A DNA stretch of 64,000 bases from Photobacterium angustum (GCF_003026365.1 NZ_PYOM01000020.1:1-64000), one strand, 5' to 3'; positions 1 to 9,859 are shown, counted from the first letter of the stretch. Numbers and translations: made by a program. Notes: a model not told the origin generated them from the sequence alone.

Positions 1-127
1 ATATTTGAATTGACTGTGCCAAATAACCGAAGTTATTTGTATTGGTCACTAGTATCATTGATAAATCTTTCGACTTAACTTTTCAACGAGTGCCCACACA
101 GATTGCATGGTCAAATTGTTAAAGAAC
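1..127 (-). other. rRNA operon leader (16S 5' leader with boxA)
   Basis: Read on the minus strand, this is the transcribed leader of an rRNA operon whose 16S gene must begin just beyond position 1. It contains a boxA-like antitermination element (GTTCTTTAACAATTTGA, 127 to 111) and then the phrase GCAATCTGTGTGGGCACTCG, which closely matches the E. coli 16S leader. A hairpin at 21-38 has a 7-bp stem and a UUCG tetraloop closed by C-G. No part of 16S itself is seen. Position next to murI and btuB matches E. coli rrnB. Confidence 0.88.
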
Positions 128-162
128 GTTGACTCAATGCTTTGCATTGGTCAGGGATGCGT

Positions 163-190
163 ATTTTACTCAGCCCTTAACTGTAGTCAA
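163..190 (-). promoter_or_regulatory. rrn P2-type promoter
   Basis: On the minus strand there is TTGACT at 190-185, a 16-base spacer and TAAAAT at 168-163. It lies between the P1 promoter and boxA, where rRNA operons carry their second promoter. Confidence 0.65.
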
Positions 191-326
191 GAAGAAATTC
201 TAACTTTAAACTTTCTTATTGACTACCCTTGGTAAAACCAAAGATTTAATCGTTATTAGATATTATCAATTCGAAAAGTTTGAACTCGATCATTTGTTTG
301 GTCGTGTTCCCTTTCGATGGAGCGGC

Positions 327-354
327 ATTATAGAGACTTCGATCACTCTGACAA
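327..354 (-). promoter_or_regulatory. rrn P1 promoter
   Basis: On the minus strand: TTGTCA at 354-349, a 16-base spacer and TATAAT at 332-327. TTGTCA with a 16-base spacer is the hallmark of E. coli rrn P1 promoters. It is followed by a GC-rich discriminator (GCCGCTCC), as expected for a promoter under ppGpp/DksA control, and preceded by an A/T-rich tract at 355-385 that would serve as an UP element. Confidence 0.85.
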
Positions 355-553
355 GTCTTTTTTGAAAAAAATAATGTATTTGCTCGTTATTTCATCTACT
401 GTGATTGATATGCTTGTAATTACAACATTTGATGAACTGATGGTTCACTCGCTAGTAATTACAACTCAATGAAAGTAATATCATTGTGAGTTCGATGTTA
501 AAAGAAACAATACGCATTCTTCCTTCCATTTTGACGATGTAGTTTAATTAAAT

Positions 554-1024
554 ATGAAATCAAATAATCAAACCATAATAACCGCTATAGCAATTGCTAT
601 TGTCGGTGCATTAATTCTTACCCTTATTCCTACTCTTCCTTCTTCTATTAGCTTTGCTTTAGGTGCTATCGCTGTCGGTGCTGCACTTTACTTCATGCAA
701 ACACCTAAAGAAGCTACCCCTATTGATAATACTGAAACCTCTCAAAGCAGCAAAACCCTTTACGTTGGTAACCTTCCTTATCGCGCTAATGAGACCGATG
801 TTAAAAATCTATTCGCTGAACATGGCGATGTTTTTGCTGTACGTCTAATGAAAGATAAACGTACAGGCAAGCGAAGAGGCTTTGGCTTTGTTGTGATGAG
901 TAGCTTAGATGCCGATAGTGCTATCGAGCAATTAAACAATAAAGAATATGGCCAACGCACATTAAAAGTACGTGAAGCTAATGAACCTAAAAACGCAGAT
1001 ACGGATATTTCAGAAACTGAATAG
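554..1024 (+). CDS. Membrane-anchored RRM-type RNA-binding protein
   Basis: A 156-residue protein with two parts. Residues about 7-48 form two hydrophobic segments separated by a Pro-rich turn (TLIPTLPSS), probably a membrane hairpin. Residues 68-143 form one RNA recognition motif, with RNP2 (LYVGNLPY, 69-76) and RNP1 (RGFGFVVM, 108-115) intact, including the aromatic residues that stack on RNA bases. A short acidic tail follows. Small single-RRM proteins are known in bacteria, but I do not know a defined role for this membrane-linked form. Its 3' end overlaps the convergent murI by 38 bases. It is transcribed away from the rRNA promoters. Fold assignment is firm; function is unknown. Confidence 0.85.
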   Translation: MKSNNQTIITAIAIAIVGALILTLIPTLPSSISFALGAIAVGAALYFMQTPKEATPIDNTETSQSSKTLYVGNLPYRANETDVKNLFAEHGDVFAVRLMKDKRTGKRRGFGFVVMSSLDADSAIEQLNNKEYGQRTLKVREANEPKNADTDISETE

Positions 1025-1799
1025 TACCCAACCCTATCTGACGTAAACTTTTATTCAGCGCCGCTACACTTTGTGTTGCGGCGCTGCTGTATGTAAGGTT
1101 ATTTATTTTATTACAGGGTTGTTTTTCTTGTTCAGACAATCCTAACAAGGACGATACTCGCAGAGCTATCGCTTTACCTGAATCCACAACACTCACTTCA
1201 TTACGAAGAACGGCTTTTATCTCTTCTTTAATTAGTGGGAAATGCGTACAGCCTAAAATAATACTATCTACTTGCTGTTGCCATGGCGCTAAAATCTCAC
1301 TGAGTTCATTAAGAGAAATAGATTCACCACGCAGCTTTTGCTCAGCCATTTCTACTAATCGGGTTGAACCGATCATTTTAACTTCGCAATCACTGGCAAA
1401 TTGATTAATTAACTGCTGCGTATATTCACGCTTAACCGTTGCAGGCGTTGCTAATAGGCCAATGACTTTGGTATTACTTAACTTCGCAGCAGGTTTAATC
1501 GCTGGAACAACGCCAACAATAGGAATATTAAGATTTTGGCGTAGGGTCGGTAATACAATTGTACTTGCGGTATTACACGCAATAACAACTAAGTCTGCTT
1601 TATATTGTTCAACTAACGCAGAGACAATATGATTGGTACGCTCAATAAGTATATTATCGGGTAACTCACCATACGGGAAAGCGGCATTATCGAAGGCATA
1701 GATATATTGCACTTGCGGTAAAAGATCGTAGATTTCTTTATAAACAGATAAACCACCTACACCAGAATCAAAAATAACAATCTTTTTCACTCTTACCAT
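987..1799 (-). CDS. murI: Glutamate racemase
   Basis: Converts L-glutamate to D-glutamate for peptidoglycan synthesis, in the cytoplasm. The 270-residue length is usual. The N-terminal signature IFDSGVGGLSV is present, as are both catalytic cysteines: C75 in ACNTAST and C184 in GCTHFP. The gene lies downstream of btuB on the same strand, as in E. coli, but a terminator and about 240 bases separate them here, so it is probably read from its own promoter. The start at 1799 lacks a strong Shine-Dalgarno site; a GTG three codons in (MVRV/KK) is an alternative. Its end overlaps the convergent RRM gene. Confidence 0.96.
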   Translation of the reverse strand: MVRVKKIVIFDSGVGGLSVYKEIYDLLPQVQYIYAFDNAAFPYGELPDNILIERTNHIVSALVEQYKADLVVIACNTASTIVLPTLRQNLNIPIVGVVPAIKPAAKLSNTKVIGLLATPATVKREYTQQLINQFASDCEVKMIGSTRLVEMAEQKLRGESISLNELSEILAPWQQQVDSIILGCTHFPLIKEEIKAVLRNEVSVVDSGKAIALRVSSLLGLSEQEKQPCNKINNLTYSSAATQSVAALNKSLRQIGLGTIQFLKYPYLRF

Positions 1800-1998
1800 A
1801 CCTAATAAACATTACTCATCTTATGATACTGCGATCTTCAGCTCTCGCAAACAACCCAGTTAGTTAACTGATACCGCTGATAATAAAATCGCTCAGTTCT
1901 CTATATTTATCCATGTAACATCTAATGAACATTGAAAAAACGACGCATCAACCACCAAGGCTATTACTTAGTCTTTCCCGTTATGTACAAGCTTTATT

Positions 1999-2022
1999 AA
2001 AAAGGCCGCTGTATTAGCGGCC
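1999..2022 (-). terminator. Intrinsic terminator downstream of btuB
   Basis: GGCCGCT (2004-2010), a 5-base loop and AGCGGCC (2016-2022) form a perfect 7-bp stem. On the minus strand it is followed by TTTTTAATAA. It ends the btuB transcript before murI. Confidence 0.85.
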
Positions 2023-2039
2023 TTATTCTGCGTTTTCAT

Positions 2040-3884
2040 TTAGAATTGATAATTGATACTGGTGTAATAAGTTCGCCCTGGCATTTGATAGCCACCAGCA
2101 GTCTCATAATCTTCATTGAGAAGGTTCGCAACTCGCCCTTTTAACGAAAGTTTTGGCTGTAGCCAATATGTTAATGCCAGATCCCAAGTATCATAAGCAG
2201 CTAACTCCCCCGTTGGACCATATTGATCTGGGCGCTTGCCATGGTATTGATACGTTAGTGCGCTATCGAGATCACCAATACTTGCGGTACCTACCCACTT
2301 AAACGAGAACTTCTCACGGCGATCTAAACGCTGACCCTGGCTATTACGGGGATCTTTAAAGTCAAAGTTTAGCTGGTGAGATAAAAAGCCCGTATCAAAA
2401 TCTGCTTCAACTTCAATACCTTTGATTTTGCTTTCACCTGCAACATTTTGATAAGAAGGCGTACCATCAGTATAAGCAATCAAATCATCAATGCACATTT
2501 GATACGCAGTTACCGCAAAATTACCAATGTCGTAGTCAGCATGTAAAGAAACATCGATATTTTTTGAAGTTTCAGGATTTAAATTAGGATTTCCTGTTGA
2601 CCAAGCACTTTTTACATAAAGTTGATAGAGATTCGGTGCTTTAAATGCAGTCCCGTATGAGCCTCGTAATTGAATACTGTCATTTAAATACCAACCACCA
2701 GCAATATTATAAGTCGAATGGGTTCCATATTGCTGATTTTCATCAAGACGAATACTGGTTTCGATACTAACAAGCGAATAATCCCATAAGCCAATCGCAT
2801 AGTAGCCGGTATTATCACGTTCTTTATTACCGGCAAAACCGGTTAAATCGTTCCATTGCTCTTGACGCCAATCAATACCGCCACTCACCGACAGTGTAGA
2901 TAACAATTGGTATTGGTTATGCCATTGAACATTACGCTGATGATATTGGTCTTGGCGATTCACTACATTGGTTTTATCAACATAATCAAAATTATCTTGT
3001 TTTTGGTAATCAAAGATCAGTGATGATTTATAGCTATTTTGAGCATATTTTAAACCTGCAGAATAATCATTAAATTCTGTTTCAGCTCTTACGTATTGAT
3101 GTCCAGTGTAGATACTTGAGCCATCATATTGGTATTGGTTTTTATACCACCGGGTTGCAACATAACCTGAAACTTGATCACTAAATTGGTGATGCAGTGC
3201 TAATGATGCATTACGACTATCGAAACCATGTTTATCACCGTCATTAAGCCCAGGTTGTGGGCGAACATTATAGCCATCATCACTTTCATAACCTGCAGCC
3301 AACTGTAATACGGTTTTATCACCAATGTTATAAGCGCCTGAAGCATTAGCCTCTTGGTAATTATGGCTACCAACACCTAAATCTAACTTCGTTTTTGATG
3401 GCGTATCATTACCAGTAAGTGTGATGATATTGATAACCCCACCAATGGCTTCAGAGCCATAAATTGCAGCACGTGCACCTCGAGTAAACTCAATGCGCTC
3501 AACTTGAGTTAATGGAATTTGGTTAAAATCAACATTACCCGCGACAGAGCGAGCCATACGAATACCGTCAACCAAGACTAAAACTTGATCAGAGTTAGCT
3601 CCACGAACAAATATACTTGAACTTTGACCACGACCACCATTTTGAGTTACTTGTACACCAGGTAGTAAACTAATCACTTCTGTGAGTGTTTTTGCTTGTA
3701 TATTATCGATATCTTGGCGAGTCACGATATTAAATGGAGCAAGTACTGAAGTCACTGGTTGTTCAAACCGATTGGCAGTGACGACCATCACATCATCGGC
3801 TTGGGTGTTATCTTCTGCTGCTATGATAGAAAAAGAAGGGAAATACACCGACGTGGCCGCCAGCGCTAAAAGTGTTTTTTTCAT
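2040..3884 (-). CDS. btuB: TonB-dependent vitamin B12 outer membrane receptor
   Basis: Imports cobalamin across the outer membrane using TonB energy. The 614-residue protein has a signal peptide (about 1-23, ending SIIAAED), a TonB box (DDVMVVTA, about 30-37), a plug domain with the typical VSLLPGVQV and IFVRGANSDQVLVLVDG-like segments, and a 22-strand barrel ending in the expected C-terminal phenylalanine (SINYQF). The cobalamin riboswitch directly upstream and the trmA-btuB-murI gene order support BtuB over another siderophore-type receptor. The start is preceded by AGGA at suitable spacing. Confidence 0.95.
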   Translation of the reverse strand: MKKTLLALAATSVYFPSFSIIAAEDNTQADDVMVVTANRFEQPVTSVLAPFNIVTRQDIDNIQAKTLTEVISLLPGVQVTQNGGRGQSSSIFVRGANSDQVLVLVDGIRMARSVAGNVDFNQIPLTQVERIEFTRGARAAIYGSEAIGGVINIITLTGNDTPSKTKLDLGVGSHNYQEANASGAYNIGDKTVLQLAAGYESDDGYNVRPQPGLNDGDKHGFDSRNASLALHHQFSDQVSGYVATRWYKNQYQYDGSSIYTGHQYVRAETEFNDYSAGLKYAQNSYKSSLIFDYQKQDNFDYVDKTNVVNRQDQYHQRNVQWHNQYQLLSTLSVSGGIDWRQEQWNDLTGFAGNKERDNTGYYAIGLWDYSLVSIETSIRLDENQQYGTHSTYNIAGGWYLNDSIQLRGSYGTAFKAPNLYQLYVKSAWSTGNPNLNPETSKNIDVSLHADYDIGNFAVTAYQMCIDDLIAYTDGTPSYQNVAGESKIKGIEVEADFDTGFLSHQLNFDFKDPRNSQGQRLDRREKFSFKWVGTASIGDLDSALTYQYHGKRPDQYGPTGELAAYDTWDLALTYWLQPKLSLKGRVANLLNEDYETAGGYQMPGRTYYTSINYQF

Positions 3885-3911
3885 TTGAGGATCCTAAGTC
3901 GCGTATATAAC

Positions 3912-4165
3912 AAAGCAAAAGTGCTTTACCGCTGGTTGGTATTCGGACTTAAGAGCATGACCTGAAGAAGGTCGCCTAGGCATCAACTTCCCATCTCAAC
4001 AATACATCATTCAATATTTATTGATTAAACATATTGTTAAAACAGTGTTTGGAATACATCCGTGTGCGTTCGTTCTCTATTACCGCTGCGCGTCAGTTAC
4101 GGACTTTCACCGTATTCCCGTACCATCCCATGGTTAACCAGCGCAGGGCAGATGCTAGTGATGTA
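3912..4165 (-). promoter_or_regulatory. Cobalamin (B12) riboswitch controlling btuB
   Basis: On the minus strand the leader holds the conserved core GGGAATACGGTGAAAGTCCG followed by TAACTGACGCGCAGCGGTAAT (around 4108-4065). The 3' B12 box, AAGTCCGAATACCAACCAGC, lies at about 3950-3931. A small hairpin at 3912-3927 (AAAGCA/TGCTTT, 4-base loop) next to the B12 box may be part of the expression platform. The element ends about 30 bases before btuB. High cobalamin should shut btuB off. The outer borders are approximate. Confidence 0.93.
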
Positions 4166-4304
4166 TCGCTTTTATGTCTAGTTTTGTTTGCTATTAGTTA
4201 TAAATAATTCACTTTAATAAGAACATTTATTCCACGAAGACTGGACATCACTGTGCAATGCAATAAAATCTGCGCTCTTATTTTGAGCAGTCGAGGCATA
4301 CACT

Positions 4305-5411
4305 ATGACATCTACCATCCTTAACACCGCTGATTATCAGCAACAGTTGGATGAAAAGGCAGAGCGTATTCAAAACATTTTTGTTGATTTTGATACCCCT
4401 GAACTCGAGGTGTTTGCCTCTCCTGCAGAGCATTACCGTATGCGTGCAGAATTCCGTGTTTGGCATGAAGGTGAAGATCTTTTCTACATCATGTTTAACC
4501 AAGAGACACGTGAAAAATACCGTGTTGATCAATTTCCTGCGGCAAGTCGTTTGATCAATGATTTAATGCCAATGCTGGTTGATGCGATCAAACCCATTAA
4601 AGTGCTACGTCATAAATTATTTCAAGTCGATTTCTTATCAACCCTTAGTGGGGAAATCCTTGTTTCTATGCTTTATCACCGTCAACTTGATGATGAGTGG
4701 ACAGCAGAAGCTGAGCAACTAAAACAACGTCTAAATGATGAAGGCTTTAAGCTAAATCTTATTGGTCGTGCTCGTAAGATGAAAATCGTGCTTGATCAAG
4801 ACTATGTTATCGAGCAATTGAAAGTCCACGATCGCACCCTAACCTACAAGCAAGTTGAAAATAGCTTTACCCAACCTAACGGTGAAGTTGCACAAAAAAT
4901 GCTTGAGTGGGCGGTTGACTGCACTCAAGACAGCGAGGGTGATTTACTTGAACTCTACTGTGGTAACGGTAACTTTTCGCTGGCGCTAGCACAAAACTTC
5001 GAACGCGTATTAGCAACAGAGTTAGCAAAACCATCTGTAGATTCTGCGCAATACAACATTGCGGTTAATAATATTGATAACGTACAAATCATTCGCATGT
5101 CTGCAGAAGATTTTACTGATGCAATGGAAGGTAAACGTGAGTTCCGCCGCTTAAAAGATCAAAATGTGGATCTTCAAAGCTACAACTGCAATACGATCTT
5201 TGTCGATCCTCCACGATCGGGAATGGACGAGGGAACTTGCCGTATGGTGCAAAGCTATGAGCGTATCATGTACGTCTCTTGTAATCCTGAAACACTCAAA
5301 GAGAATTTAGATATCCTGTGTGAAACACACAAGATCACACGTTTTGCCTTGTTTGACCAATTCCCATATACCCACCATATGGAAGCTGGCGTATTACTTG
5401 AACGTAAATAA
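4305..5411 (+). CDS. trmA: tRNA (uracil-5-)-methyltransferase
   Basis: Methylates U54 of tRNA to ribothymidine using S-adenosylmethionine. The 368 residues match the usual length (366 in E. coli). Visible motifs are the SAM-binding loop [15 protein letters not shown], the DPPRSGMD motif, the catalytic cysteine C326 in YVSCNPETL and the general base E360 in [10 protein letters not shown]. It is divergent from btuB, with the cobalamin riboswitch between them, and converges on yijD through a shared terminator. E. coli has the same arrangement. Confidence 0.97.
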   Translation: MTSTILNTADYQQQLDEKAERIQNIFVDFDTPELEVFASPAEHYRMRAEFRVWHEGEDLFYIMFNQETREKYRVDQFPAASRLINDLMPMLVDAIKPIKVLRHKLFQVDFLSTLSGEILVSMLYHRQLDDEWTAEAEQLKQRLNDEGFKLNLIGRARKMKIVLDQDYVIEQLKVHDRTLTYKQVENSFTQPNGEVAQKMLEWAVDCTQDSEGDLLELYCGNGNFSLALAQNFERVLATELAKPSVDSAQYNIAVNNIDNVQIIRMSAEDFTDAMEGKREFRRLKDQNVDLQSYNCNTIFVDPPRSGMDEGTCRMVQSYERIMYVSCNPETLKENLDILCETHKITRFALFDQFPYTHHMEAGVLLERK

Positions 5412-5432
5412 TACAGCCAAGTAACACCTAAT

Positions 5433-5459
5433 AAAAAAGGCGCTGAATGCGCCTTTTTT
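5433..5459. terminator. Bidirectional terminator between trmA and yijD
   Basis: AAAAAAGGCGC (5433-5443), loop TGAAT, GCGCCTTTTTT (5449-5459). Runs of A and T flank the stem on both sides, so it can end both convergent transcripts. Confidence 0.9.
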
Positions 5460-5478
5460 ATTCTAGGTATTAATGAAA

Positions 5479-5871
5479 TTATTTCGCTTCTGCTTCTGGC
5501 TTAGCTTTTTTATTCATTACACCCATTTTGTAACTCACCCAGAATAACAGTGCTAGTGCAATCATTAGTGGCAGGAAGTTCGAGCCCATTTCTGGCACTG
5601 CTGCACGAAGAAATGCTGAGTAACCAAATGCGCCAACAAAGAAACATGCCGTTGCAATCGCAGGCGTACCTTCTGTCATTGGTTTACGTAGGTATTCTTG
5701 GTATAGGCAGTAAACTGCCAATACAAATGCAAGCACAGGGAAAATAGAGAATGCCACGCTGCTTGACGTTAGTACTGCTAATGTTGCGTTACCGCATACA
5801 CCTGCTAGTAATGATAAAACTAGAGTTTTACGTTCTGCTTTAACTTGTTGCTTGTCCATATCCTTCACCAC
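5479..5871 (-). CDS. yijD: YijD family inner membrane protein
   Basis: A small hydrophobic protein of about 126-130 residues with four predicted membrane segments, matching the YijD family in length and in the blocks VFPVLAFVLAVYCLYQ, ATACFFVGAFGYS and MGSNFLPLMIALALLFW. No biochemical role is known to me. It sits 15 bases after fabR, which is also its neighbour in E. coli, so the two are probably one operon. The longest frame starts at a GTG (5871). The ATG four codons in (5859, MDKQQ) follows a GAAGGA sequence very closely and may be the true start. Confidence 0.85.
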   Translation of the reverse strand: MVKDMDKQQVKAERKTLVLSLLAGVCGNATLAVLTSSSVAFSIFPVLAFVLAVYCLYQEYLRKPMTEGTPAIATACFFVGAFGYSAFLRAAVPEMGSNFLPLMIALALLFWVSYKMGVMNKKAKPEAEAK

Positions 5872-5886
5872 AAAATCGAAATAAGG

Positions 5887-6525
5887 TTATAGTTTTTGCC
5901 TGAGCTCTCGACGCTCACGCTCTTTTCGGTACCAATAAGCACCCTTTGCAATCATTCTTAATTGCATAATCAATCTTTCTGCATGCTCAGCTCGAGCATG
6001 GCTATCCAGATCTAACGCTTCTGCCCCTGAACTAAAGACTAAAGTAACGGACGCCTCGGCTTGGGTATACGCTTCTTCGTGCGTCACCCCTGTTTTGGCC
6101 TCAAGATACTCACTTAGTTCAGCAACAAAGTGTTGTATTTCACGAACGACAGCAGCACGAAATGCTGTTGATGTGCCTGAACGTTCACGTAATAGTAAAC
6201 GAAAGACATTAGGACTACTTTCGATAAACTCCATAAACGTCTCAACCGAGGTACGGATCACACTACCTTCGGTCGCAATACGTTGACGAGCTTGTCGCAT
6301 TAGCTGACGAAGGATCAATCCACCTTCATCCACCATGGTTAAGCCTAATTCGTCCATATCTTTAAAATGACGATAAAACGATGTTGGGGCAATCCCAGCT
6401 TCACGAGCGACTTCTCGTAAACTTAAATTAGAAAAACTTCTGTCTGCACTTAACTGGCTAAACGCAGCATCAATAAGCGAGCGACGGGTTTTTTCTTTCT
6501 GTTGAGCCCTGATCCCCATGGACAT
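5887..6525 (-). CDS. fabR: TetR-family repressor of unsaturated fatty acid synthesis
   Basis: FabR represses fabA/fabB-type genes in response to acyl-ACP/acyl-CoA saturation. About 212 residues. The N-terminal helix-turn-helix is intact ([20 protein letters not shown], about residues 36-55) and nearly identical to E. coli FabR, as are LRERSGTS and FMEFIE in the ligand domain. I place the start at the ATG at 6525 ([12 protein letters not shown]) because FabR proteins begin [13 protein letters not shown]. The open frame continues to a GTG at 6582, but that extension is unlike the family. Operon with yijD; divergent from sthA, as in E. coli. Confidence 0.93.
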   Translation of the reverse strand: MSMGIRAQQKEKTRRSLIDAAFSQLSADRSFSNLSLREVAREAGIAPTSFYRHFKDMDELGLTMVDEGGLILRQLMRQARQRIATEGSVIRTSVETFMEFIESSPNVFRLLLRERSGTSTAFRAAVVREIQHFVAELSEYLEAKTGVTHEEAYTQAEASVTLVFSSGAEALDLDSHARAEHAERLIMQLRMIAKGAYWYRKERERRELRQKL

Positions 6526-6824
6526 CTGCTTCTCTATAGTTTTCTGATCATAATACGCGACTAAATGAAGATAAACCGTCACGTAAGAATAGCTCTATAC
6601 TACTGGCTCTACCGCCTTCACGCAAAGCCAGATTAACATCATTTATTCACACACTTCACAATCTACTACCTCACCGTTCAGGGTGATTATTCGCATTTAT
6701 TCTTCCAACTCAACGATAGAGCGTGATCCCTCGCTAGCTCTGACCATCAATTGATTCTCCTATTGATTACAAATCGTTACACTTACGATGCGAAAATGTT
6801 ACCAATACAAATAGGAATAATGTG

Positions 6825-8240
6825 ATGACGGATACGCAGTGCAGTAATAACAGTCATTTTGATGTGATTATTATTGGTAGTGGCCCTGGCGGTGAAGGTG
6901 CTGCTATGGGATTAACTAAAGCCGGCTTCAACGTTGCGATTATTGAGCGCGAAGACAGTGTTGGTGGGGGCTGTACGCACTGGGGAACGATTCCATCGAA
7001 GGCTCTGCGTCATGCTGTTAGTCGTATTATTGAATTTAATCAAAACCCACTTTATTGCAAAAACAACTCAACACTTCACAGTACCTTTAGCCAAATCCTC
7101 GGCCATGCTGAAGTCGTTGTTAATAAGCAAACACGGATGCGCCAAGGGTTTTATGACCGTAACCAATGCCAGATTATTCATGGTGAGGCACGCTTTATTG
7201 CCAGTCACGATGTTGAAGTAAAAAGCACTGACGGTAGCGTTGAGCGCTACAGCGCTGATAAATTTATAATTGCGACAGGCTCTCGTCCTTACCATCCTGA
7301 CGGCGTCGATTTTGATCACTCCCGCGTGTATGACAGTGATTCAATTTTACGTTTAGAACACGATCCTCGCCATATTATTATTTACGGCGCAGGCGTGATT
7401 GGTTGTGAATACGCATCTATTTTCCGTGGACTTGGCGTTAAAGTTGATTTAATTAATACCCGTCAACGTTTACTGGAATTTCTTGATAATGAAATTTCGG
7501 ACTCACTGTCTTATCACCTATGGAACAATGGAGTGATGATACGTAATGATGAGATCTTTGAAGAAATTGAAGGGACTGATGACGGGGTGATCCTGCATTT
7601 ACAATCTGGCAAAAAAATGCGTGCAGATTGTATTTTATATGCCAATGGCCGTACTGGTAATACCGATAAACTCGCGCTCGAACATGTTGGCTTAACTCCT
7701 GACTCTCGCGGACAACTCAACGTTAACCGCAGCTATCAAACCGAGGTCGATCATGTATATGCGGTGGGAGATGTGATTGGGTATCCAAGCCTTGCTAGTG
7801 CAGCCTATGACCAAGGTCGATTTGCAGCGCAAGCGATCAGTAAAGGAAAAGCTCAAGGGCAATTGATTGATCATATTCCAACAGGAATCTACACCATTCC
7901 TGAAATTAGCTCGGTGGGGAAAACAGAGCAGCAATTAACCGCTGAGAAAGTACCGTATGAAGTGGGGCGTTCCCAATTTAAGCATCTAGCACGCGCGCAA
8001 ATTGCAGGCACAGAAGTGGGCAGTTTGAAAATTTTATTCCACCGAGAAACAAAAGAAATTTTAGGTATTCACTGTTTTGGGGAGCGTGCCGCAGAAATTA
8101 TTCATATCGGACAGGCGATCATGGAGCAAAAAGGTGAAGGTAATACGATTGATTATTTCGTCAATACCACCTTTAACTACCCGACAATGGCAGAAGCTTA
8201 TCGAGTGGCGGCTCTCAATGGTTTAAACCGTTTGTTCTAA
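6825..8240 (+). CDS. sthA: Soluble pyridine nucleotide transhydrogenase
   Basis: A cytoplasmic FAD enzyme that moves reducing equivalents from NADPH to NAD+. About 471 residues. Visible are the FAD-binding [10 protein letters not shown] near the N-terminus, the NAD(P) loop [14 protein letters not shown] and the C-terminal dimerisation block [15 protein letters not shown]. The redox-disulfide position reads [12 protein letters not shown], with one cysteine only. This is normal for SthA and separates it from dihydrolipoamide dehydrogenases. Start: the ATG at 6825 follows AGGAA by seven bases; the frame also has a GTG one codon earlier. Confidence 0.96.
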   Translation: MTDTQCSNNSHFDVIIIGSGPGGEGAAMGLTKAGFNVAIIEREDSVGGGCTHWGTIPSKALRHAVSRIIEFNQNPLYCKNNSTLHSTFSQILGHAEVVVNKQTRMRQGFYDRNQCQIIHGEARFIASHDVEVKSTDGSVERYSADKFIIATGSRPYHPDGVDFDHSRVYDSDSILRLEHDPRHIIIYGAGVIGCEYASIFRGLGVKVDLINTRQRLLEFLDNEISDSLSYHLWNNGVMIRNDEIFEEIEGTDDGVILHLQSGKKMRADCILYANGRTGNTDKLALEHVGLTPDSRGQLNVNRSYQTEVDHVYAVGDVIGYPSLASAAYDQGRFAAQAISKGKAQGQLIDHIPTGIYTIPEISSVGKTEQQLTAEKVPYEVGRSQFKHLARAQIAGTEVGSLKILFHRETKEILGIHCFGERAAEIIHIGQAIMEQKGEGNTIDYFVNTTFNYPTMAEAYRVAALNGLNRLF

Positions 8241-8264
8241 CCATTAGCTAAAACTCATAGAAAT

Positions 8265-8294
8265 AAAAAACGGAGCCACTTAGCTCCGTTTTTT
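8265..8294. terminator. Bidirectional terminator between sthA and cysQ
   Basis: ACGGAGC and GCTCCGT form the stem around CACTTA. A-run on the left (8262-8270) and T-run on the right (8289-8294) allow function in both directions. Confidence 0.88.
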
Positions 8295-8304
8295 ATGCAA
8301 CATA

Positions 8305-9138
8305 TCAGTCAGCATTCATCATCCGATCGTCTGGCTCTAAAATATCAGCCCAAGGCAGACCTTCATCACCTAAAGTAATAAAGTTTGGATTCTCTAATGT
8401 ATTACGCTCGTTATAAGACAGCGGCGTTAAATGCGTATTAAGAATCCGACCGCCCGCCTCTTCAACAATACACTGAGTGGCTGCGGTATCCCATTCACCT
8501 GTAGGTCCCAAGCGTAAGTAACAATCTACCGCACCTTCTGCCACCAAACATGATTTTAATGCTGCAGATCCTAATGGTACGAGTTCATAGTTGTAGCTTG
8601 GATCTAATCGCGATGTGATGGAACTGATCTCTTGGCGACGGCTAATAGCAACCACAATAGACTTAGTATTCTCTTCATGATGATGAGTTGCAATTTTGAC
8701 ACTTTCACCTTCAGCGGTAATCTTATACGCACCTTTTCCTGCATAGGCATAATACGACACCCCAGATACGGGTGCATAAACCACTCCCATGATCGGGCGG
8801 TTATCTTCAACTAACGCAATGATTGTCGCAAAGTCACCGCTACCTGCGATAAATTCTTGCGTACCATCTAATGGATCAACTAACCAATAACGTTTCCATT
8901 GGCTACGCTCTGTTAATGGAACGCTAGCATCTTCTTCAGACAACACGGGAATATCAGGCGTTAGTTGTGTCAATCGCTCCATCACTAACTTATGAGCTGC
9001 AAGATCAGCACTTGTCACTGGCGTATTATCATCTTTGATCTGTTTCTCAAACTGACCACGTTGATAAATATCTAAAATCAATTGACCTGATGCTCGAGCA
9101 ATCTCAACCACATCGGGCAGTAAATGCGAATAGGCCAT
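8305..9138 (-). CDS. cysQ: 3'(2'),5'-bisphosphate nucleotidase CysQ
   Basis: Removes the 3' phosphate from PAP (3'-phosphoadenosine 5'-phosphate), a by-product of sulfate assimilation. The 277-residue protein has the inositol-monophosphatase fold motifs: the metal-binding glutamates in LSEED, WLVDPLDGTQEF, and GEWDTAATQCIVEEAGG near the C-terminus. It follows nudE by three bases, so the two are translated from one mRNA. Both clear nucleotide by-products, a sensible pairing. Confidence 0.95.
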   Translation of the reverse strand: MAYSHLLPDVVEIARASGQLILDIYQRGQFEKQIKDDNTPVTSADLAAHKLVMERLTQLTPDIPVLSEEDASVPLTERSQWKRYWLVDPLDGTQEFIAGSGDFATIIALVEDNRPIMGVVYAPVSGVSYYAYAGKGAYKITAEGESVKIATHHHEENTKSIVVAISRRQEISSITSRLDPSYNYELVPLGSAALKSCLVAEGAVDCYLRLGPTGEWDTAATQCIVEEAGGRILNTHLTPLSYNERNTLENPNFITLGDEGLPWADILEPDDRMMNAD

Positions 9139-9141
9139 TAG

Positions 9142-9699
9142 TTACTCCTCTCGTGCTAATTGCTTCAATGCTAAAAACAATGCGGTAATACTCCGCGCTT
9201 CGGCAAAATCAACATGCGTCAGAAGCTCTTCTGCTTGGGCTAATGGCCAACGAATAATGTCTAACGGCTCAGGCTCATCACCTTCAAGTTTTTCAGGATA
9301 CAGGTCTTGCGCTAAAAACAATGTCATGCGACTAGAAAAATAAGAAGGGGCTAATACCACTTCTTTTAATGGCTGCAGCTGATGGGCACCAAAACCAATT
9401 TCTTCTTTTAATTCACGATTAGCCGCTTCAGTAGGTGTTTCCCCCTCATCAATTAAGCCTTTAGGAAAGCCTAATTCATAACGTTCGGTACCAGCTGAAT
9501 ATTCGCGGATCAACAATAAGTCACCTTGCTCAGTCACAGGGACAATCAGCACCGCATTGCGACCACTTGGCTTCATACGTTCATAGGTACGCTCAACACC
9601 GTTAGAAAAACGTAAATCCAATGATTCAATTTTAAACAGTCGTGATTGAGCAACAACCTCTGCAGATAAGATTTGAGGTTTATCTTTACTTATCGCCAT
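9142..9699 (-). CDS. nudE: ADP compounds hydrolase NudE (Nudix)
   Basis: A Nudix hydrolase of 185 residues acting on ADP-ribose, Ap3A and NADH-type substrates in E. coli. The Nudix box is complete, from GLIDEGE through RELKEEIGF (G-x5-E-x7-RE-L-x-EE-x-G). It is the first gene of a nudE-cysQ pair. In E. coli nudE also lies near hslR, hslO and pckA, but here the type II secretion operon is between them. Confidence 0.92.
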   Translation of the reverse strand: MAISKDKPQILSAEVVAQSRLFKIESLDLRFSNGVERTYERMKPSGRNAVLIVPVTEQGDLLLIREYSAGTERYELGFPKGLIDEGETPTEAANRELKEEIGFGAHQLQPLKEVVLAPSYFSSRMTLFLAQDLYPEKLEGDEPEPLDIIRWPLAQAEELLTHVDFAEARSITALFLALKQLAREE

Positions 9700-9782
9700 C
9701 TTAAAGCCCTATGTCATGTTATCGCGAAGAAAACTTTTGTTTATGCCTATGCTTCATTAAAAGCTAATCGCGTAGATAAATA

Positions 9783-9810
9783 AAGAGGCAGTCTACTTAG
9801 ACTGCCTCTT
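9783..9810 (-). terminator. Terminator of the gsp operon
   Basis: A 13-base inverted repeat (9783-9795 with 9798-9810, AAGAGGCAGTCTA and its complement). The minus-strand reading continues TTTATTTAT. It lies 50 bases after gspN. Confidence 0.8.
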
Positions 9811-9859
9811 ACTATTCACTTTGTGATTAATAACCACTCAAATCGCAACGATTAGATAA

